A stretch of DNA of 64,000 nt from Bacteroidales bacterium (GCA_018400295.1 JAGYMZ010000009.1:1-64000); one strand, 5' to 3'; shown: positions 1 through 11,500, counted from the stretch's first letter. Program-made: numbers and translations. The notes: generated by a model from the sequence alone, not told the origin.

Positions 1-3000
1 AGGATAAAATCACCGGCATTGGGATTGGGATAAACCTGCAGCGTGAATTCCTGAATATTTTCATCCACGGATACCGTATTATCCACCGTTACTTCATATT
101 CTTCGGAAAAGTCACTCTCCCCGCATTCATTGAAAGCTTTGACAGAGACATAAGCATTTCCGAGGTAGGAATCTTCCCATTCCACGGTTCCGCTTAACTG
201 ATCACCAGAGATGCTTCCGGCAGATACAGGATCGAGATGCCATTCATAATGCGATGCGTTTTCCACTGATTCTGTGGTGTATTCTGAAGTTTGGGTAGCA
301 AAGAGATCTACATGATCCGGTCCCTCTGGTACAACAGGAGTTTCAGGTTCAGACATGATGACAAGCCTCATTTCGTCATCCATGGTATCTCCCTCACTGT
401 CGGTTGCTATGATGGTCAGTACAACCGAACCGTTTGCAATATCCCCGGAACTGGGTGAGTATACCGGGTCCAGAATTTCCGGGTCGTCGAAGGATCCGGT
501 TCCTGATGTTAGCCATTCAACGGATACCCAATCGGTTGCTTCGCCCTGGCATTGATAATCCTCACCGGAACAAATATGATCATCCGGGCCGGCGTAGCAT
601 GTGAGCGTCATGATGGGGGGGAATATGATATCATCGAGCCATGCGTGGTCGGCTCCGGACATTCCCGATCCGCTTTTCTGGTATACCCATTTGAAGGTCT
701 TCATGCCGGTTCCCACCGGGAATTTTTCATCCGTCCAGCCGGCCCCAACCCCGGCCCAGTCATCCTTTAAGGTGCCGTTGATATAGAATTTCAGCTTATC
801 ATCTGATTGTGAAGATACTTTTTTCACAAAATAGATGGTATCGGCCGTCATGATCTCCAGTGTGAGTTCGAGTTCGGTGGTTTCATTGTCATCAACCACT
901 CCGGATTTTCCGCTGTATACCCCTGCATAGGGAAATTCGGAAGTGACCGTCCAGGGCGCATCGCCTCCCTGTTCCCACGCCCACTTGCTGAAATCCCCCG
1001 TTTCAAAATCTTCGTAGAGAAGCCCGATCTTTCTGATGAATGATTTTTCGTCGGAAAACTGTCCGGATTCCAGCACATAGTCAAATTCTGCAAAAACGCA
1101 TCCATCCGGAGCGTCTTCGTCCACCGCAACCTCGAATTCCGCATATTTATATCCCAGCAGGCCCAGGGATCCGATCGAATCGGTCTCATTTTGTATGTCA
1201 ATGTATTGGCTCAGGGTTGACAGGTGACCAACAGTATTTACCGCAGGACAATGTCCCTGGTTTTTGTTCTTGATTTTCAGGGTTACCGTTTCACCAGGAT
1301 CCATCCGGCCGTTTCCATTGCCCCACTGGTTATCGTCGATGACCATTTCCATTACATGCAAAATGGGGGCATTCAGCAACAGGTCGTATGTTTCGTACCA
1401 TACTTCCCTGCTGACATTGTTTTCAAATTCCATTTCAATCAGGGCAATATGCTGATCCGGGGCTTGCGTTGACACATCCAGCGCAAAGGCACTATCTTGG
1501 GGAGCGAGGCTTTGTCCGGGAATGACGCCCCATTCATGAACGCTGTCTGTTATGGTGATCAGCGTATCATTTGAACTTATCCGGCCTGTGACATCCTGGG
1601 CGGAGTCGTTCCCGATATTTTCAACAGTGACGTTTAATGTTATGTGTTCTCCGAAATCTGCATATCCGTTATTATTTCCTGATGCATCATCAATATCTAC
1701 ATCATTCAGGATGAGATACGGTCCTTCCATGGGAATGATGTCGAGACTTGTCTGATATGGCAGGTGATTATGGTAAGTTACCGTCAGCGTGGCTGTACCC
1801 GGGGTTACCAGCGGACCTCCGAAGTCCATGGTCGCTTCCCCCGACGCGTCCGTATAGGATACCGAGTACAATGAAAGGTCTTCATTCACTATGCAAACCA
1901 TGGCATTTTCAACCGGATCACCATTGCTTTCGACATGAACAGGGAACATGTCCATGCCAAGAAAAATGGTAGGGTTGTGATCAACAGTCAATTCCTGGGG
2001 CTGCAGCGTCCAGGGTTCGACGGAGGCGTCCCCGAGCCAAAGGTATGTTCTCACATTGGAACGGCCAATGCTGCCATGTACATTCAAAACCGTAACATTG
2101 GCGAAATTGGTCACATAACCAATATTGTAAATGCCTTCATCAAATACCGCTTTGTACATTTCTTTGTCGTAGTCGTGGTTTGGTACGGTATAGGAAGGTA
2201 TGATGGCACCGTTAATAGCAACAGAAGCCACCGGTGATTTCATAAAAGATTCGCATAAGCAATCGCCGTTATAGGCAACAATATCCATGTTATCGCAACA
2301 CACATCAAAAAGTACAAATAGCTGGTCTGAATTCGTAAACTGGGCAATATGGGCTGCAGTGAAGCTTCCGCTGTTACACCATTCCCAGAATTCTGTGGCA
2401 GACCCGTGTCCGCGATAATTAAATATTCCACAGGAGTTGTCATTGACATAATCGATGATGTCGTTGTTTGTGGCACCGGCTCCTCCGTAGCATTCTTCAA
2501 ATATTGGTGTTTGCAGTGCATAGGAATAAGTCTCGATTTCATTTTTACACTGGGTGTACTTACTTGGGTAGTTTTCCTTATGTGCCACAAGCAGGGTGTT
2601 TTCCGCCCAGTTGGTACTTGCATCGGGGGTTTTATAATGATCTATGGTTTTATCGATTTGAATTTCCAGGTCGTCCAGATCGTCATAGACAAAACGGCCG
2701 ATGGCCAGATCGGCGTAATGGTCATCCGGTCCGTCAAGACAAACATACCAAGTATCAGAATAGGATCCATCTTCCCCTGAGGGTTCCCACCAGTACATGG
2801 GCACGATATCGGGTCCGCCCCCGGAACCTCCGTTGGGGTATGCATCTCCCACCATCAAAACATATTCAAGTCCGTCGGAATAATATAGTGAAGTGATGTA
2901 GTCCTTGAAATCCTGGGGCTGATTGAACCCTTCTTCCAGGGTTTTGACTTCTACCCGGAACCCTTGTTCATTTTTCCAGTCGATCAGTGGCTGGATCGTT

Positions 3001-3767
3001 GACAGGGGATTATCGTTGGTGATCACAAGGTATTTAATTTCATCGCTCCTGGTCTTATTCAATTGGTATCCCATGGATTCGAAATTGGCGATCTTTGAAT
3101 GATACAGCTCATAGAAATACGGGGATATTTCTTTATTCACCCTGTGCGGGATGGTTTCCGTATCATGACCGTAAAACTCAATCTCAACTTTTACATAGTA
3201 CAATGCTTCCAGCTGTTTGTCCCGGGGCATGTAACGGAAGGGAATGACATGCATTCCGGATATCCTGACATCCCGCCAGATGCCCGGTTCGGTCATATAT
3301 GCATTGTCTTCCGGGGAGGATGTCTTTCCTGAATAAAAAGCCTCATCCATGACAAATTCCTTTTCGTGTCCCCCGGAAACGTCCGTTGTTGGTGTCTGAA
3401 ACGGATATACCAGGTAATTTTCCAGGATGACTGAGGAGGATTCCAGGATTCTGACCCTGCACAGCCTGTCGGATGGAATGCCGATGGTTTGATTAATTAA
3501 GGGTAGTTCAGGTTTCCCGATGTCCTGGGTGGTTTGCCAGGGATTTAATTCCAGGCGCTGGAAAGTTTTTCCCTCTTGTTCGACATTGTAAACGAACATC
3601 CCGGGTATGTTGATCTCCAGTACTATCCTGGAAGAATTTTGTTCAATAATGTTCACTTCAGGTTGCGATGGCGTGTCGCTGCTGAATTTAACCCAGGAAT
3701 CGCTGGCATTCAGGCTGAGGGATGCGAAAAGGAATAATGTGCAAAGTTGGAGGCTGATAACTTTCAT
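1..3767 (-). CDS. Gingipain-like C25 cysteine peptidase, T9SS cargo (C-terminus cut by window edge)
   Basis: Translating the minus strand from ATG at 3767 gives one open frame of 1255 codons that runs off base 1. It starts with a signal peptide (MKVISLQLCTLFLFASLSLN). An N-terminal prodomain-like region is followed by a C25 catalytic block with the histidine motif RGHGSATEFW (His454) and a Cys490-Cys491 pair after LFVLFD, 36-37 residues later, which is close to the His-Cys spacing of gingipains. Further on come CARDB-like beta domains (about 640-910), a MAM/jelly-roll-like domain beginning EDFETGDFSKW (about 916-1044), Ig/PKD-like segments, and the start of a T9SS sorting domain with VYPNPNAG at the edge. 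It is probably secreted and cell-attached and degrades protein outside the cell. It belongs to the same subfamily as the gene at 8539-12024. Which of the two adjacent cysteines is the nucleophile cannot be settled by eye. Confidence 0.88.
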   Translation of the reverse strand, partial: MKVISLQLCTLFLFASLSLNASDSWVKFSSDTPSQPEVNIIEQNSSRIVLEINIPGMFVYNVEQEGKTFQRLELNPWQTTQDIGKPELPLINQTIGIPSDRLCRVRILESSSVILENYLVYPFQTPTTDVSGGHEKEFVMDEAFYSGKTSSPEDNAYMTEPGIWRDVRISGMHVIPFRYMPRDKQLEALYYVKVEIEFYGHDTETIPHRVNKEISPYFYELYHSKIANFESMGYQLNKTRSDEIKYLVITNDNPLSTIQPLIDWKNEQGFRVEVKTLEEGFNQPQDFKDYITSLYYSDGLEYVLMVGDAYPNGGSGGGPDIVPMYWWEPSGEDGSYSDTWYVCLDGPDDHYADLAIGRFVYDDLDDLEIQIDKTIDHYKTPDASTNWAENTLLVAHKENYPSKYTQCKNEIETYSYALQTPIFEECYGGAGATNNDIIDYVNDNSCGIFNYRGHGSATEFWEWCNSGSFTAAHIAQFTNSDQLFVLFDVCCDNMDIVAYNGDCLCESFMKSPVASVAINGAIIPSYTVPNHDYDKEMYKAVFDEGIYNIGYVTNFANVTVLNVHGSIGRSNVRTYLWLGDASVEPWTLQPQELTVDHNPTIFLGMDMFPVHVESNGDPVENAMVCIVNEDLSLYSVSYTDASGEATMDFGGPLVTPGTATLTVTYHNHLPYQTSLDIIPMEGPYLILNDVDIDDASGNNNGYADFGEHITLNVTVENIGNDSAQDVTGRISSNDTLITITDSVHEWGVIPGQSLAPQDSAFALDVSTQAPDQHIALIEMEFENNVSREVWYETYDLLLNAPILHVMEMVIDDNQWGNGNGRMDPGETVTLKIKNKNQGHCPAVNTVGHLSTLSQYIDIQNETDSIGSLGLLGYKYAEFEVAVDEDAPDGCVFAEFDYVLESGQFSDEKSFIRKIGLLYEDFETGDFSKWAWEQGGDAPWTVTSEFPYAGVYSGKSGVVDDNETTELELTLEIMTADTIYFVKKVSSQSDDKLKFYINGTLKDDWAGVGAGWTDEKFPVGTGMKTFKWVYQKSGSGMSGADHAWLDDIIFPPIMTLTCYAGPDDHICSGEDYQCQGEATDWVSVEWLTSGTGSFDDPEILDPVYSPSSGDIANGSVVLTIIATDSEGDTMDDEMRLVIMSEPETPVVPEGPDHVDLFATQTSEYTTESVENASHYEWHLDPVSAGSISGDQLSGTVEWEDSYLGNAYVSVKAFNECGESDFSEEYEVTVDNTVSVDENIQEFTLQVYPNPNAGDFI

Positions 3768-3790
3768 TGCATTAAATTTTTTAGCTTCTC

Positions 3791-3824
3791 CGGGAATATC
3801 CCTGGTGGTTCAGGGATATTCCCG
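3791..3824 (-). repeat. 14-bp perfect inverted repeat in the leader of the first C25 gene
   Basis: CGGGAATATCCCTG (3791-3804) is repeated in inverted orientation at 3811-3824 around a 6-base loop. On the minus strand it lies 23 bases before the start codon at 3767 and is followed by an A-rich, not T-rich, stretch, so it is not a classical intrinsic terminator. It could be an RNA stem in the 5' leader, a processing or stability element, or a palindromic operator. Confidence 0.6.
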
Positions 3825-3835
3825 GAAAAGCATGT

Positions 3836-3860
3836 AAAAAAAGACTGCCCTTTCGGGTCA
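3836..3860 (-). terminator. Putative intrinsic terminator after the 3880-8406 C25 gene
   Basis: On the minus strand, 20 bases past the stop codon, the sequence GACCCGAAAGGGCAGTC forms a short GC stem closed by a GAAA tetraloop and is followed directly by seven T. The stem is short (three GC pairs plus a bulged extension), so termination may be partial. Transcription could then continue into the next protease gene. Confidence 0.45.
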
Positions 3861-3879
3861 TTTCATTTAAACAGGGTCC

Positions 3880-6800
3880 TTATCGTTGGATGATCACTTT
3901 TTCAAAGTGTTTACCCTGATCGCTTTCAATTATGATGAAGTACATTCCTTCAGGATGGCCTGAGAGGTCAATTTTGTCCGTATAATTTCCGTTGAAGCTG
4001 ACATTATTGGCTGAATATACATGCACACCGAGGGCATTCAGCACATTAATGGTTATGTTGGCTTCTTTTGGAGATTGAAGCTCAATGGTGCAAAGGCCTG
4101 TGTTGGGATTGGGATAGATGTTAACGCCCACTCCCGCTTCAGAGTCGATGATCCCGGAGGTATTTTCCACGGAGATCTCCAACATGGCTCCTTGTCCGGG
4201 CCCACATTCATTTTCAGCCATTACAGTAAGCTGGACCGTACCCTTATAGCTTTCGTCCCAAACCACAGAACAATTTAAACTGTCGGGGATCAGTTCACCG
4301 GCACTGGCAGGTTGCAACTCCCAGAGGTATCCGGTAGCATTCTGGGTAGCGGGTATCTGGTAGCTTGATGTATCTGTCAGGTAATTATCCAGGGATGCCG
4401 GTCCTGAGGGAACATCAACTGTTTCGGGAACATCCCTGACATCGATGGTGATGTTGCCGATGCCTGTATTAACACAATTGTTGGCATCACTGACGGAAGC
4501 GATGGTATATTCCGTTGTGATCACCGGCTTAACCCATAATTCATGAGGCGAGGTGTCGATATCGCAACTGAACATCCCGCCATTCATGACCACGTGCCAG
4601 GGCGCCGTTCCGGTGAGCTCAAGCACCAGTGCCGTGCTGTCGCCCGAACAAATGGTTGCTTCTCCGTCGACCATGGCCGTGGGTTTGTTATGAAGTGTAA
4701 CCGGGAGGGCATCCGACAAGGGCCCCTGGCCGGAGGTGTTCATGGCACATACCTGTACTGTGGCGGTTCCGCTGTAAGTATCGCTCCATGAAACCGTACA
4801 GATGGTATCTGTTCCGAAAACAATTCCGGCATCCGGGGGTTCAACCGACCATGCATACAGGTCGGCTCCTTCTGTGGAATGGGTTGTGTACTGACTGTCA
4901 TCTGTTCCCTGACAGACCGATTCCGGTCCTTCCGGACAGGGAGGTGCTTCCGGGACGCCACTGAAACCGAAGAAATTCAGGTATTCTTCCATTAGTTCGA
5001 TCTTGGTATTCTGGCTGTTGACCAGTCCGCCGAACTCAAAAGAAGACCCAATGGTTTTATAGGTTGTTGCGTCATGGGCCACCGCATTGGCATAGTTGGG
5101 GGATTGATTCTTAAAGATCACAAATGCAGGGGATATTGCACCGAGGTGATCAATCCAGTTATTATCCCCGGCATAGTTGTAAACCAGGTCTTCCGTAAAC
5201 GTACCGCTTTGTCCGGAAATAATGCCCAGATCGTCGGAACCGTCGGAAATCCCGCTGATCTTGAAATATGGATGTACGGGTGTGGCATTGTCGTAATACC
5301 ATGTGTCGCCACCTTCCATATATAACCGTCCTCCGTCCAGCAGGAAGTCCTTGAGACTTTCTCCCTGCGATTCGTTAAGTATATGGTTATTGCTATATAC
5401 GCCAAGGCAAAGGAATATTGACGTATATAAACCCGGATCTTCCGGAAATGCATTTGTGTATTCAACCGATAGTCCGATATCCTGTATAGACTGGTAAATA
5501 TATGGACCGGAATTCATGTTTCCATCCAGGTCAATGACAAGAACGGGGATTTGCCCGATGGGGAGATCAAATTGCCCGCTGCCTGTCAGGCCCATATCCC
5601 CTGAAAGGTCCAGGTCGAATGTGGCAGCGTATCCCGGAGGAGTCGTTGCAGAAGCCGTAACACTGAATTCCTGTTCTGAGCTCGCGCCGGTATTCACATC
5701 GCCGTATGAAAGGGTATCGTCGTTAATGGTAATGTAGGGATCGGTGCAGGTAAGTAAGCCCTGTACCGCATATGCATCTGCAGAACCGTTGTTCCCGATC
5801 TCAACAATGAGGTTTACCGTTTCACCTGGGTCGATCTTTCCGTTGTCGTTACCCAGGGCATCGTCGATGGTCACGGAAGAATATTCCAGTTTGGGTGCAT
5901 GGGCTGTCGCACTGAGGGAGCTGTTCCAGGAATTTCCTGCGTTGTCTTCCGCAACGATGTTCAGGGTGATGAGGTGATTGTCCGGTACATTGCCGGCAAC
6001 ATCAAAAGCAAATCCATCATCTACGGTTGCCATTTCGTCGGATGGGATGTTTCCGTAATCTGCACTGCTGGTGGTCATGGTAACGTTTGCATCTTCTGAT
6101 GAAACTGTTACCCCGATGCCTTCTCCCAATTCTGAACCAACGTTTTTCATGGTTAGGGAAAGAAGAATGGATTCCCCATAATCTATCGTGTCATTATCAT
6201 TCCCATATTCATCGTTGATCTCAAAATCATGCTTGATCACATAAGGCCCGGACGGAGGTATAACCTGGACTTCTGCATGATAACGGTAATAATTTGTCAG
6301 GGTGACGACAACATCGATCATGCTGGGCGGGAATTGGGCTGTGATCGGGATATCTACTGGCAAACCTGTTCCTTCGGCAACCCCTATGATCTCTCCATCC
6401 ACGGAAAGGGCAATAAGTGCATTTTCCGTGGCTGTGACCGTAAAGTAATCGACTCCTGCCAGTAAGACGGCATCGTGAGTGACATCCAGGTTTTGGGGTA
6501 CTTCTGAGTACAGGGTTGAAAAGGCATCCCCGTGATGGTGAAAAAGGTTATAGGTAACTTCTTTATTGTTCGTATTGTAAGGCCAGTTGGATTGCTGCAG
6601 GAAATATTTTCCGGCGGCATTACCGAATGCCGGGAGAAGCCCGCGGGGTTCCGGTGGGGTTTGCTCATCGGGCATGAAATCCGGCCACATGTTATCAAAC
6701 ATACCCCATACGTAGGTATCGTTAACGAAGGAATACGAAACTTCTGAGGCAGCAATAAGACCCAAGGCTCCATACTCGTGCCTGTGGAATTTTTCTGTGA

Positions 6801-8406
6801 AGCATTCGTTGTACCAATTATATTTTCCGGTCAGGCAATTGATGGAAAATACGAAGCAGAGATCTTCATTGGTAAGGTCGTTGATATTGTTATTGCTATA
6901 ATCAGGTTCCCCCCATCCGGTTTCACCACCGTGATCCCGGTGTTGCAGAATAAAGGCTCCGTCGTTGATGGCATTGGTAACATCTTGCGCGGAACCTCCG
7001 GTCCATCCGCCTAATTCGGCCGGTGTCTGGGGAATATATCCTGTACCGGAAGGACCAAAATAATTGACTACCTGATTGGTGTTGGTAGCGGTTGACCAAA
7101 CGGAACCGGGGTTCCCGGAATAGATGGCATTGATCCTTACAGGGTCTTTACCATGTACATGCTTGAAATAGCCGCCAACGGTTTCAGAACAGATCTGGAA
7201 CCACCGTTCTGTCTGCCAACCCAGGGCAGTAATGGGGTGATCGTAAAAATCCGGATTGGTAGGAGGTGTGCGTTCGTACTTCAGCACTTTACTGACCATT
7301 GTTTCCAGATGTGTTTCATTTTCGGCCGTCATGCGGGCGAAGATCACGTCCGGCATATCGTTGCCTGTAACATCGGCGTAAATATTGTCTGAAGCGCAAT
7401 AGCTGTTCCATATGGGGGAAATGACTGTATTTCCGCTTGTTCCGTAATCTCCCATCAGGAGGACTGCTGAAGGGGGTATGTCCCAGTTGTTGTATGCATC
7501 ATCGACAAACCCTTCAATGGCAGAAGTTGTATTGCCTCCCAGATCGGAGGTAGTATAAATGCCGGTCCGGATGCCCTGCATCGTCCGGAATTTTTTCAGG
7601 GAGTCGGCCCAGGAAAGAAAGGCGGGGTCGTCCGGACAAATAATCACATATTCGTGATCGGGAGAACGGGAACCTGCTTCGGGATGATGATCATTCATTT
7701 CAGGAACGATTTCCCAGTTCATGACCATATCGGAGAGGATGGGATCGAACCAGCGGCTTCTCAGGCGGTTATCCCCAAATTGCCCGTTGCCGCCATGAAA
7801 ACGTACTGCAACCTTCAGGTCCCGGTAAACGATCAATTCCTTGGTCACCGGGTTATACTGATACGGGGTAATGCCAAGTATGACTACATCCATGCCTCGG
7901 ATATTGGTTTTTTCAGATATCTTGACCGGATTGTTGGGATAAAGGGCATCGCGGGTGTATATTTTTTTGCTTTTATTGTATTCCAGGGGGCCGTCCTCGG
8001 TCACCTTGGGAATACGGGGTGCAGGAGCAATATGGATGTTTTTTAAAATTTCTGTCCTGCTGGATGTTACCTCCACTGAAGCATTTGCTCCCTGAGGCAG
8101 GGCTATATATCGGCTGACAGCGGGAAGGTCAGGTGCACCTTCATCATTGGGAAGATAATTGCCGGGTAGCTGGATTTGCTTCATGGGTTCTCCTTTAATT
8201 TCGATATCCGTCAGGTGGAATTCATTGATCGAAAAAGTCACATCCACTTCTGTGGTGCTTTGGGATTCCAGCTTCATGCCAGGCTCAGACCAATGATCGG
8301 TGTAACTGATCTTTTGTGCAAAAGAAGGCATGTTGAATATAAGAACTAGGGAAAACAGGAATATAAAGCCTTTCCTGGCATTTGGCATCGGTAAAACATT
8401 ATTCAT
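3880..8406 (-). CDS. Gingipain-like C25 cysteine peptidase with GATase-like accessory module, T9SS cargo (1508 aa)
   Basis: Secreted peptidase. The signal peptide is about residues 1-31 (hydrophobic FIFLFSLVLIF, cleavage near SFAQ). The catalytic C25 block is about 250-640, with the His motif QHRDHGGETGW (His492) and SINCLTGKYN (Cys524), 32 residues apart as in Arg-gingipain. Two CARDB-like beta domains follow (about 715-950), each with an 'ND-YGN-N-IDYGE' type calcium-loop-like motif. Next is a ~195-residue module (952-1147: VLVIDLDGN, GGRLYMEGGDTW, YKTIGSSFEFGG), then Ig/PKD-like repeats with paired cysteines, and a T9SS sorting domain from about 1428 (NIYPNPNTG to KVIIQR). It is the longest member of the array and closely resembles 12220-16005 and 16105-19848 through residue ~640. 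The substrate is unknown; the Arg/Lys preference of true gingipains cannot be inferred. Confidence 0.92.
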   Translation of the reverse strand: MNNVLPMPNARKGFIFLFSLVLIFNMPSFAQKISYTDHWSEPGMKLESQSTTEVDVTFSINEFHLTDIEIKGEPMKQIQLPGNYLPNDEGAPDLPAVSRYIALPQGANASVEVTSSRTEILKNIHIAPAPRIPKVTEDGPLEYNKSKKIYTRDALYPNNPVKISEKTNIRGMDVVILGITPYQYNPVTKELIVYRDLKVAVRFHGGNGQFGDNRLRSRWFDPILSDMVMNWEIVPEMNDHHPEAGSRSPDHEYVIICPDDPAFLSWADSLKKFRTMQGIRTGIYTTSDLGGNTTSAIEGFVDDAYNNWDIPPSAVLLMGDYGTSGNTVISPIWNSYCASDNIYADVTGNDMPDVIFARMTAENETHLETMVSKVLKYERTPPTNPDFYDHPITALGWQTERWFQICSETVGGYFKHVHGKDPVRINAIYSGNPGSVWSTATNTNQVVNYFGPSGTGYIPQTPAELGGWTGGSAQDVTNAINDGAFILQHRDHGGETGWGEPDYSNNNINDLTNEDLCFVFSINCLTGKYNWYNECFTEKFHRHEYGALGLIAASEVSYSFVNDTYVWGMFDNMWPDFMPDEQTPPEPRGLLPAFGNAAGKYFLQQSNWPYNTNNKEVTYNLFHHHGDAFSTLYSEVPQNLDVTHDAVLLAGVDYFTVTATENALIALSVDGEIIGVAEGTGLPVDIPITAQFPPSMIDVVVTLTNYYRYHAEVQVIPPSGPYVIKHDFEINDEYGNDNDTIDYGESILLSLTMKNVGSELGEGIGVTVSSEDANVTMTTSSADYGNIPSDEMATVDDGFAFDVAGNVPDNHLITLNIVAEDNAGNSWNSSLSATAHAPKLEYSSVTIDDALGNDNGKIDPGETVNLIVEIGNNGSADAYAVQGLLTCTDPYITINDDTLSYGDVNTGASSEQEFSVTASATTPPGYAATFDLDLSGDMGLTGSGQFDLPIGQIPVLVIDLDGNMNSGPYIYQSIQDIGLSVEYTNAFPEDPGLYTSIFLCLGVYSNNHILNESQGESLKDFLLDGGRLYMEGGDTWYYDNATPVHPYFKISGISDGSDDLGIISGQSGTFTEDLVYNYAGDNNWIDHLGAISPAFVIFKNQSPNYANAVAHDATTYKTIGSSFEFGGLVNSQNTKIELMEEYLNFFGFSGVPEAPPCPEGPESVCQGTDDSQYTTHSTEGADLYAWSVEPPDAGIVFGTDTICTVSWSDTYSGTATVQVCAMNTSGQGPLSDALPVTLHNKPTAMVDGEATICSGDSTALVLELTGTAPWHVVMNGGMFSCDIDTSPHELWVKPVITTEYTIASVSDANNCVNTGIGNITIDVRDVPETVDVPSGPASLDNYLTDTSSYQIPATQNATGYLWELQPASAGELIPDSLNCSVVWDESYKGTVQLTVMAENECGPGQGAMLEISVENTSGIIDSEAGVGVNIYPNPNTGLCTIELQSPKEANITINVLNALGVHVYSANNVSFNGNYTDKIDLSGHPEGMYFIIIESDQGKHFEKVIIQR

Positions 8407-8490
8407 AGCATATGGGATTTAGATTATAATTTAAATTTAAGGTTGCTTTATGGGATCGTAGTGCAATTAAAATTCCGGAAAAGCGGCTAA

Positions 8491-8498
8491 CAAATATA
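8491..8498 (-). promoter_or_regulatory. TAnnTTTG -7 element before the 1508-aa C25 gene
   Basis: The minus-strand octamer TATATTTG matches the Bacteroidota -7 consensus TAnnTTTG, 85 bases upstream of the start codon at 8406. I see no TTG at the usual 17-23 base spacing upstream, so this is a candidate only. Confidence 0.4.
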
Positions 8499-8538
8499 TA
8501 ACAAATTGTATGTATATTGAAAACCCCCACTCATTTTT

Positions 8539-11500
8539 TTAACCGGATGACCGGATAATTTTTTTTATGATGCTTGAATTTCCAATCTGGATCTGCATTA
8601 TATAAACCCCCGGAGTAAGGCCGGGCCTTTCTGCCTTAAATCTGTATCTGCCTATTTCAAGAATTCTTTCTGACAGCACGTTCAGGTGCAGTTCACCGGA
8701 AACATTAAACAGGTCAATGGAAACCGTATTCCTCTCTTGTAATTCCAGATCAATGTTCAGGAATTCATGGAAAGGATTTGGATAAACCACGATATTTGCC
8801 GGGATTCCCTGATGGTCAGCCAATGCTGTTGATGGCGAAACCGGTGGGAAAACGATGTAATCGATCCAGGCACGATCCTGTCCGCTGCTTACATACATAT
8901 CCTTGTTATAAATCCAGGTGAAGGTATGATCGCCAGCGTCAACGGAAAAGCTCATTTCTTCCCAATCTTTTTCTCCGGCCCATTCCCCGGCCAGTTCGCC
9001 ATCGATCAGGAATTGAAGATAATCGTATCCGGGTTCGGAAGACACTTTCCGGAAAAAGGAAATTTCTCCCTGGGATAAAACGCTCAGACTGACCGATATT
9101 TCAGAAGTCTGGTTGTCATCAATATCACCGGAAGCCATACAATAGGTCCCTTCGTAGGGATGATCGGTACATATTTCCCATGGTGCGTTGCCATTGAATT
9201 CCCAGTCAAATTTAGAAAAATCTCCGGTTTCAAAATCCTCGATCATCAACCCGAGCGTGAGACTGAAATGCTCATCGATGGTGTAAGCGCCCGTTTCAAA
9301 CCAGTAGTCAAAATGAACAAGGGTGCCGGGCAAGGCAGATTCCGGGACCTCAACCGGGAACTCCAGATATGCGATCGTATCGCAGGGGAATAATCCAATG
9401 TCGTATATTGTATCGGTGATCACGAGGTCCGGGCTTCCGGTGGAAAGTTTCCCAAAAGCTTCGTATCCGTCGCTGTGGCCTTCATTTGAAGATGGGATTA
9501 TGATCTTGGCTGTTTCGCCCGGATCCAGCAACCCATTGCCGTTGCCGCCATCCTGGTCATCAACGCTCACCGTTCCCATCACCGGTGCAGGTGCAAGCAT
9601 GGTCATCTGGAAGTTTGAGTTCCACACTTCTTTTTGGTCATTGCTGGCCATGACTGAAACATTGACGGTATGCTGATCGGGTACATCATCTGCGATATAA
9701 AAGGTATACGCATTATGTGCCGTAGCCGTGGAACCGGAAGGGATCATTTCAAAGATCCCGGTGCTGTCTTCAAAATCCATGTAATTCATCGTGTCCTGTG
9801 CATGCAAAATAACTTCAACATCTTCTGCATCTTCAGTTCCGGCATTTTCCATAGTGAGATTCAGAAAGGCATATTCCCCGTAATCGGGCAACCCGTTTTG
9901 ATTGCCAAGGATCTCTTCCATGGAATGACTTTCATAGATAACGTAGGGGCCACTGGCAGGGATGACATCAACAGCGTATGTCTGGGGCAGGCAATTGTAT
10001 CCGGAAACGGTCAAATCCCCTGTGCCAACGGTGGTAATGGGAGGGTCAAAAATAATGGTTGCGTTGCCAAGATTGTCTGTGGTTCCGGTACCATGGAAGG
10101 TATCTCCCATGAAAAAAGTGCAGTTAAAATTCTCCTGGGGTGTTCCGTTGCTTGTAACGTTTATGTTTATGGATGCCGTGCCGATTGGGACCGTTTGGGG
10201 ATAAGAGACATAAATACTGATGGGTTCATCGGTCCAAACCGCCAGTGCCGGATCTCCCAGAATGTTGCAGTCGTAAAAACACCAGCGCAACGCTCCTTCT
10301 TCCCATTGTCCCGGCGCCGTGACCCATGGTGCGGTCTGGATTTTGGATTCCATATGTGTTGCGCCGATCCTGTCGATTTTTTCCTCATAGAGCGCGTCTG
10401 TAAATTCCCGGTGCAGGTGTGCGGAAGGGCCTTCTGTTTGCCCCTCGTTGAACCATCCGTACCGGGAATTGAAAGCCCCTGCAACGGCAAAATTATCGAT
10501 GTATAACATTTTTTCGGCGATGCAGTCGTTTTCATCAAAGGCCCCGCAAATACATCCGTGGGTATATACCAGTGTATAATTATGATCCATGCCATTCACC
10601 GCATAAAAATTGGCATTGGTTATGTCTGAGATATAAAGTCTCATGGTATATGTTGCATTGGAGTGGCCCGAATGATGAATAAATGAGCGTCCCTCATTGA
10701 TCCTGGCCAATATGTCCCCGGTCCCCCAGGTTTCGGTCCGGTCGTACAATTCATAAATATTGTGATCTTCCGGGATGCCTATGGTGGTATATCCGTTATC
10801 GTCGTGGTATCCTATGAGCAGATCGAGATAGTCGGCCCCCCAGGTCAAGGGGCTGCTGTATAAATGTTCACCGGCCATCAGGGGGAAGGTCATTTCTCCG
10901 GTTACCGGATTGTCCTGATAGGAAATGGTTTTATGGAGCATATTGTGCAATTCGGCAGTGTCGCTGAATGGAAGTCTGGCAACGGCCACTTCGGGTAAGA
11001 GGTCGTCTTCGCCGGGCTCACCCCATTTGTTGTCTCCGTCATCATTCCAGGTGCCGTCCAGTGCGGAATAATAGAGATCGGAAGGAATGTCGTTGTCTTC
11101 ATATCCCGAACCGGATTCCACATAACAATAAAATCCGCGGTATGGCACCTCTGCAATATCTCCGCCGAGCAGAACATATGCTATATAAGAATCCTGGTAT
11201 TCCTGAATAATATAATTCCGTATCTTTTCCTGCAGGTCTTGTCCCGGCATCGTATTGCCAATTTCTTCAACGGCAATGAATTCGCTTCTGAGGCCTCTGA
11301 CGAGATACATATCTCTCAACGCATCAAATTCCGGTTCAAACTGGGATGGTGAAACGATCAGCAACTCATAAGCATCTGCTGTCCTGGTGGTATTGGGAGG
11401 ATAGGAGTTTATGGCCTTTTTGTTTTGAATTAGCTTTATGACCTTGTTCGTGGAATGGCCGGAGGGGATCAGGTTGGACAAAGCCTTTCCTGCTTTTTGA

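Noticed and set aside
9670-10506. 278-codon plus-strand open frame inside the C25 gene at 8539-12024
   Set aside because: It is antisense to a well-supported peptidase, has Cys/Gly/Ile-rich composition of a shadow frame and no domain or signal.
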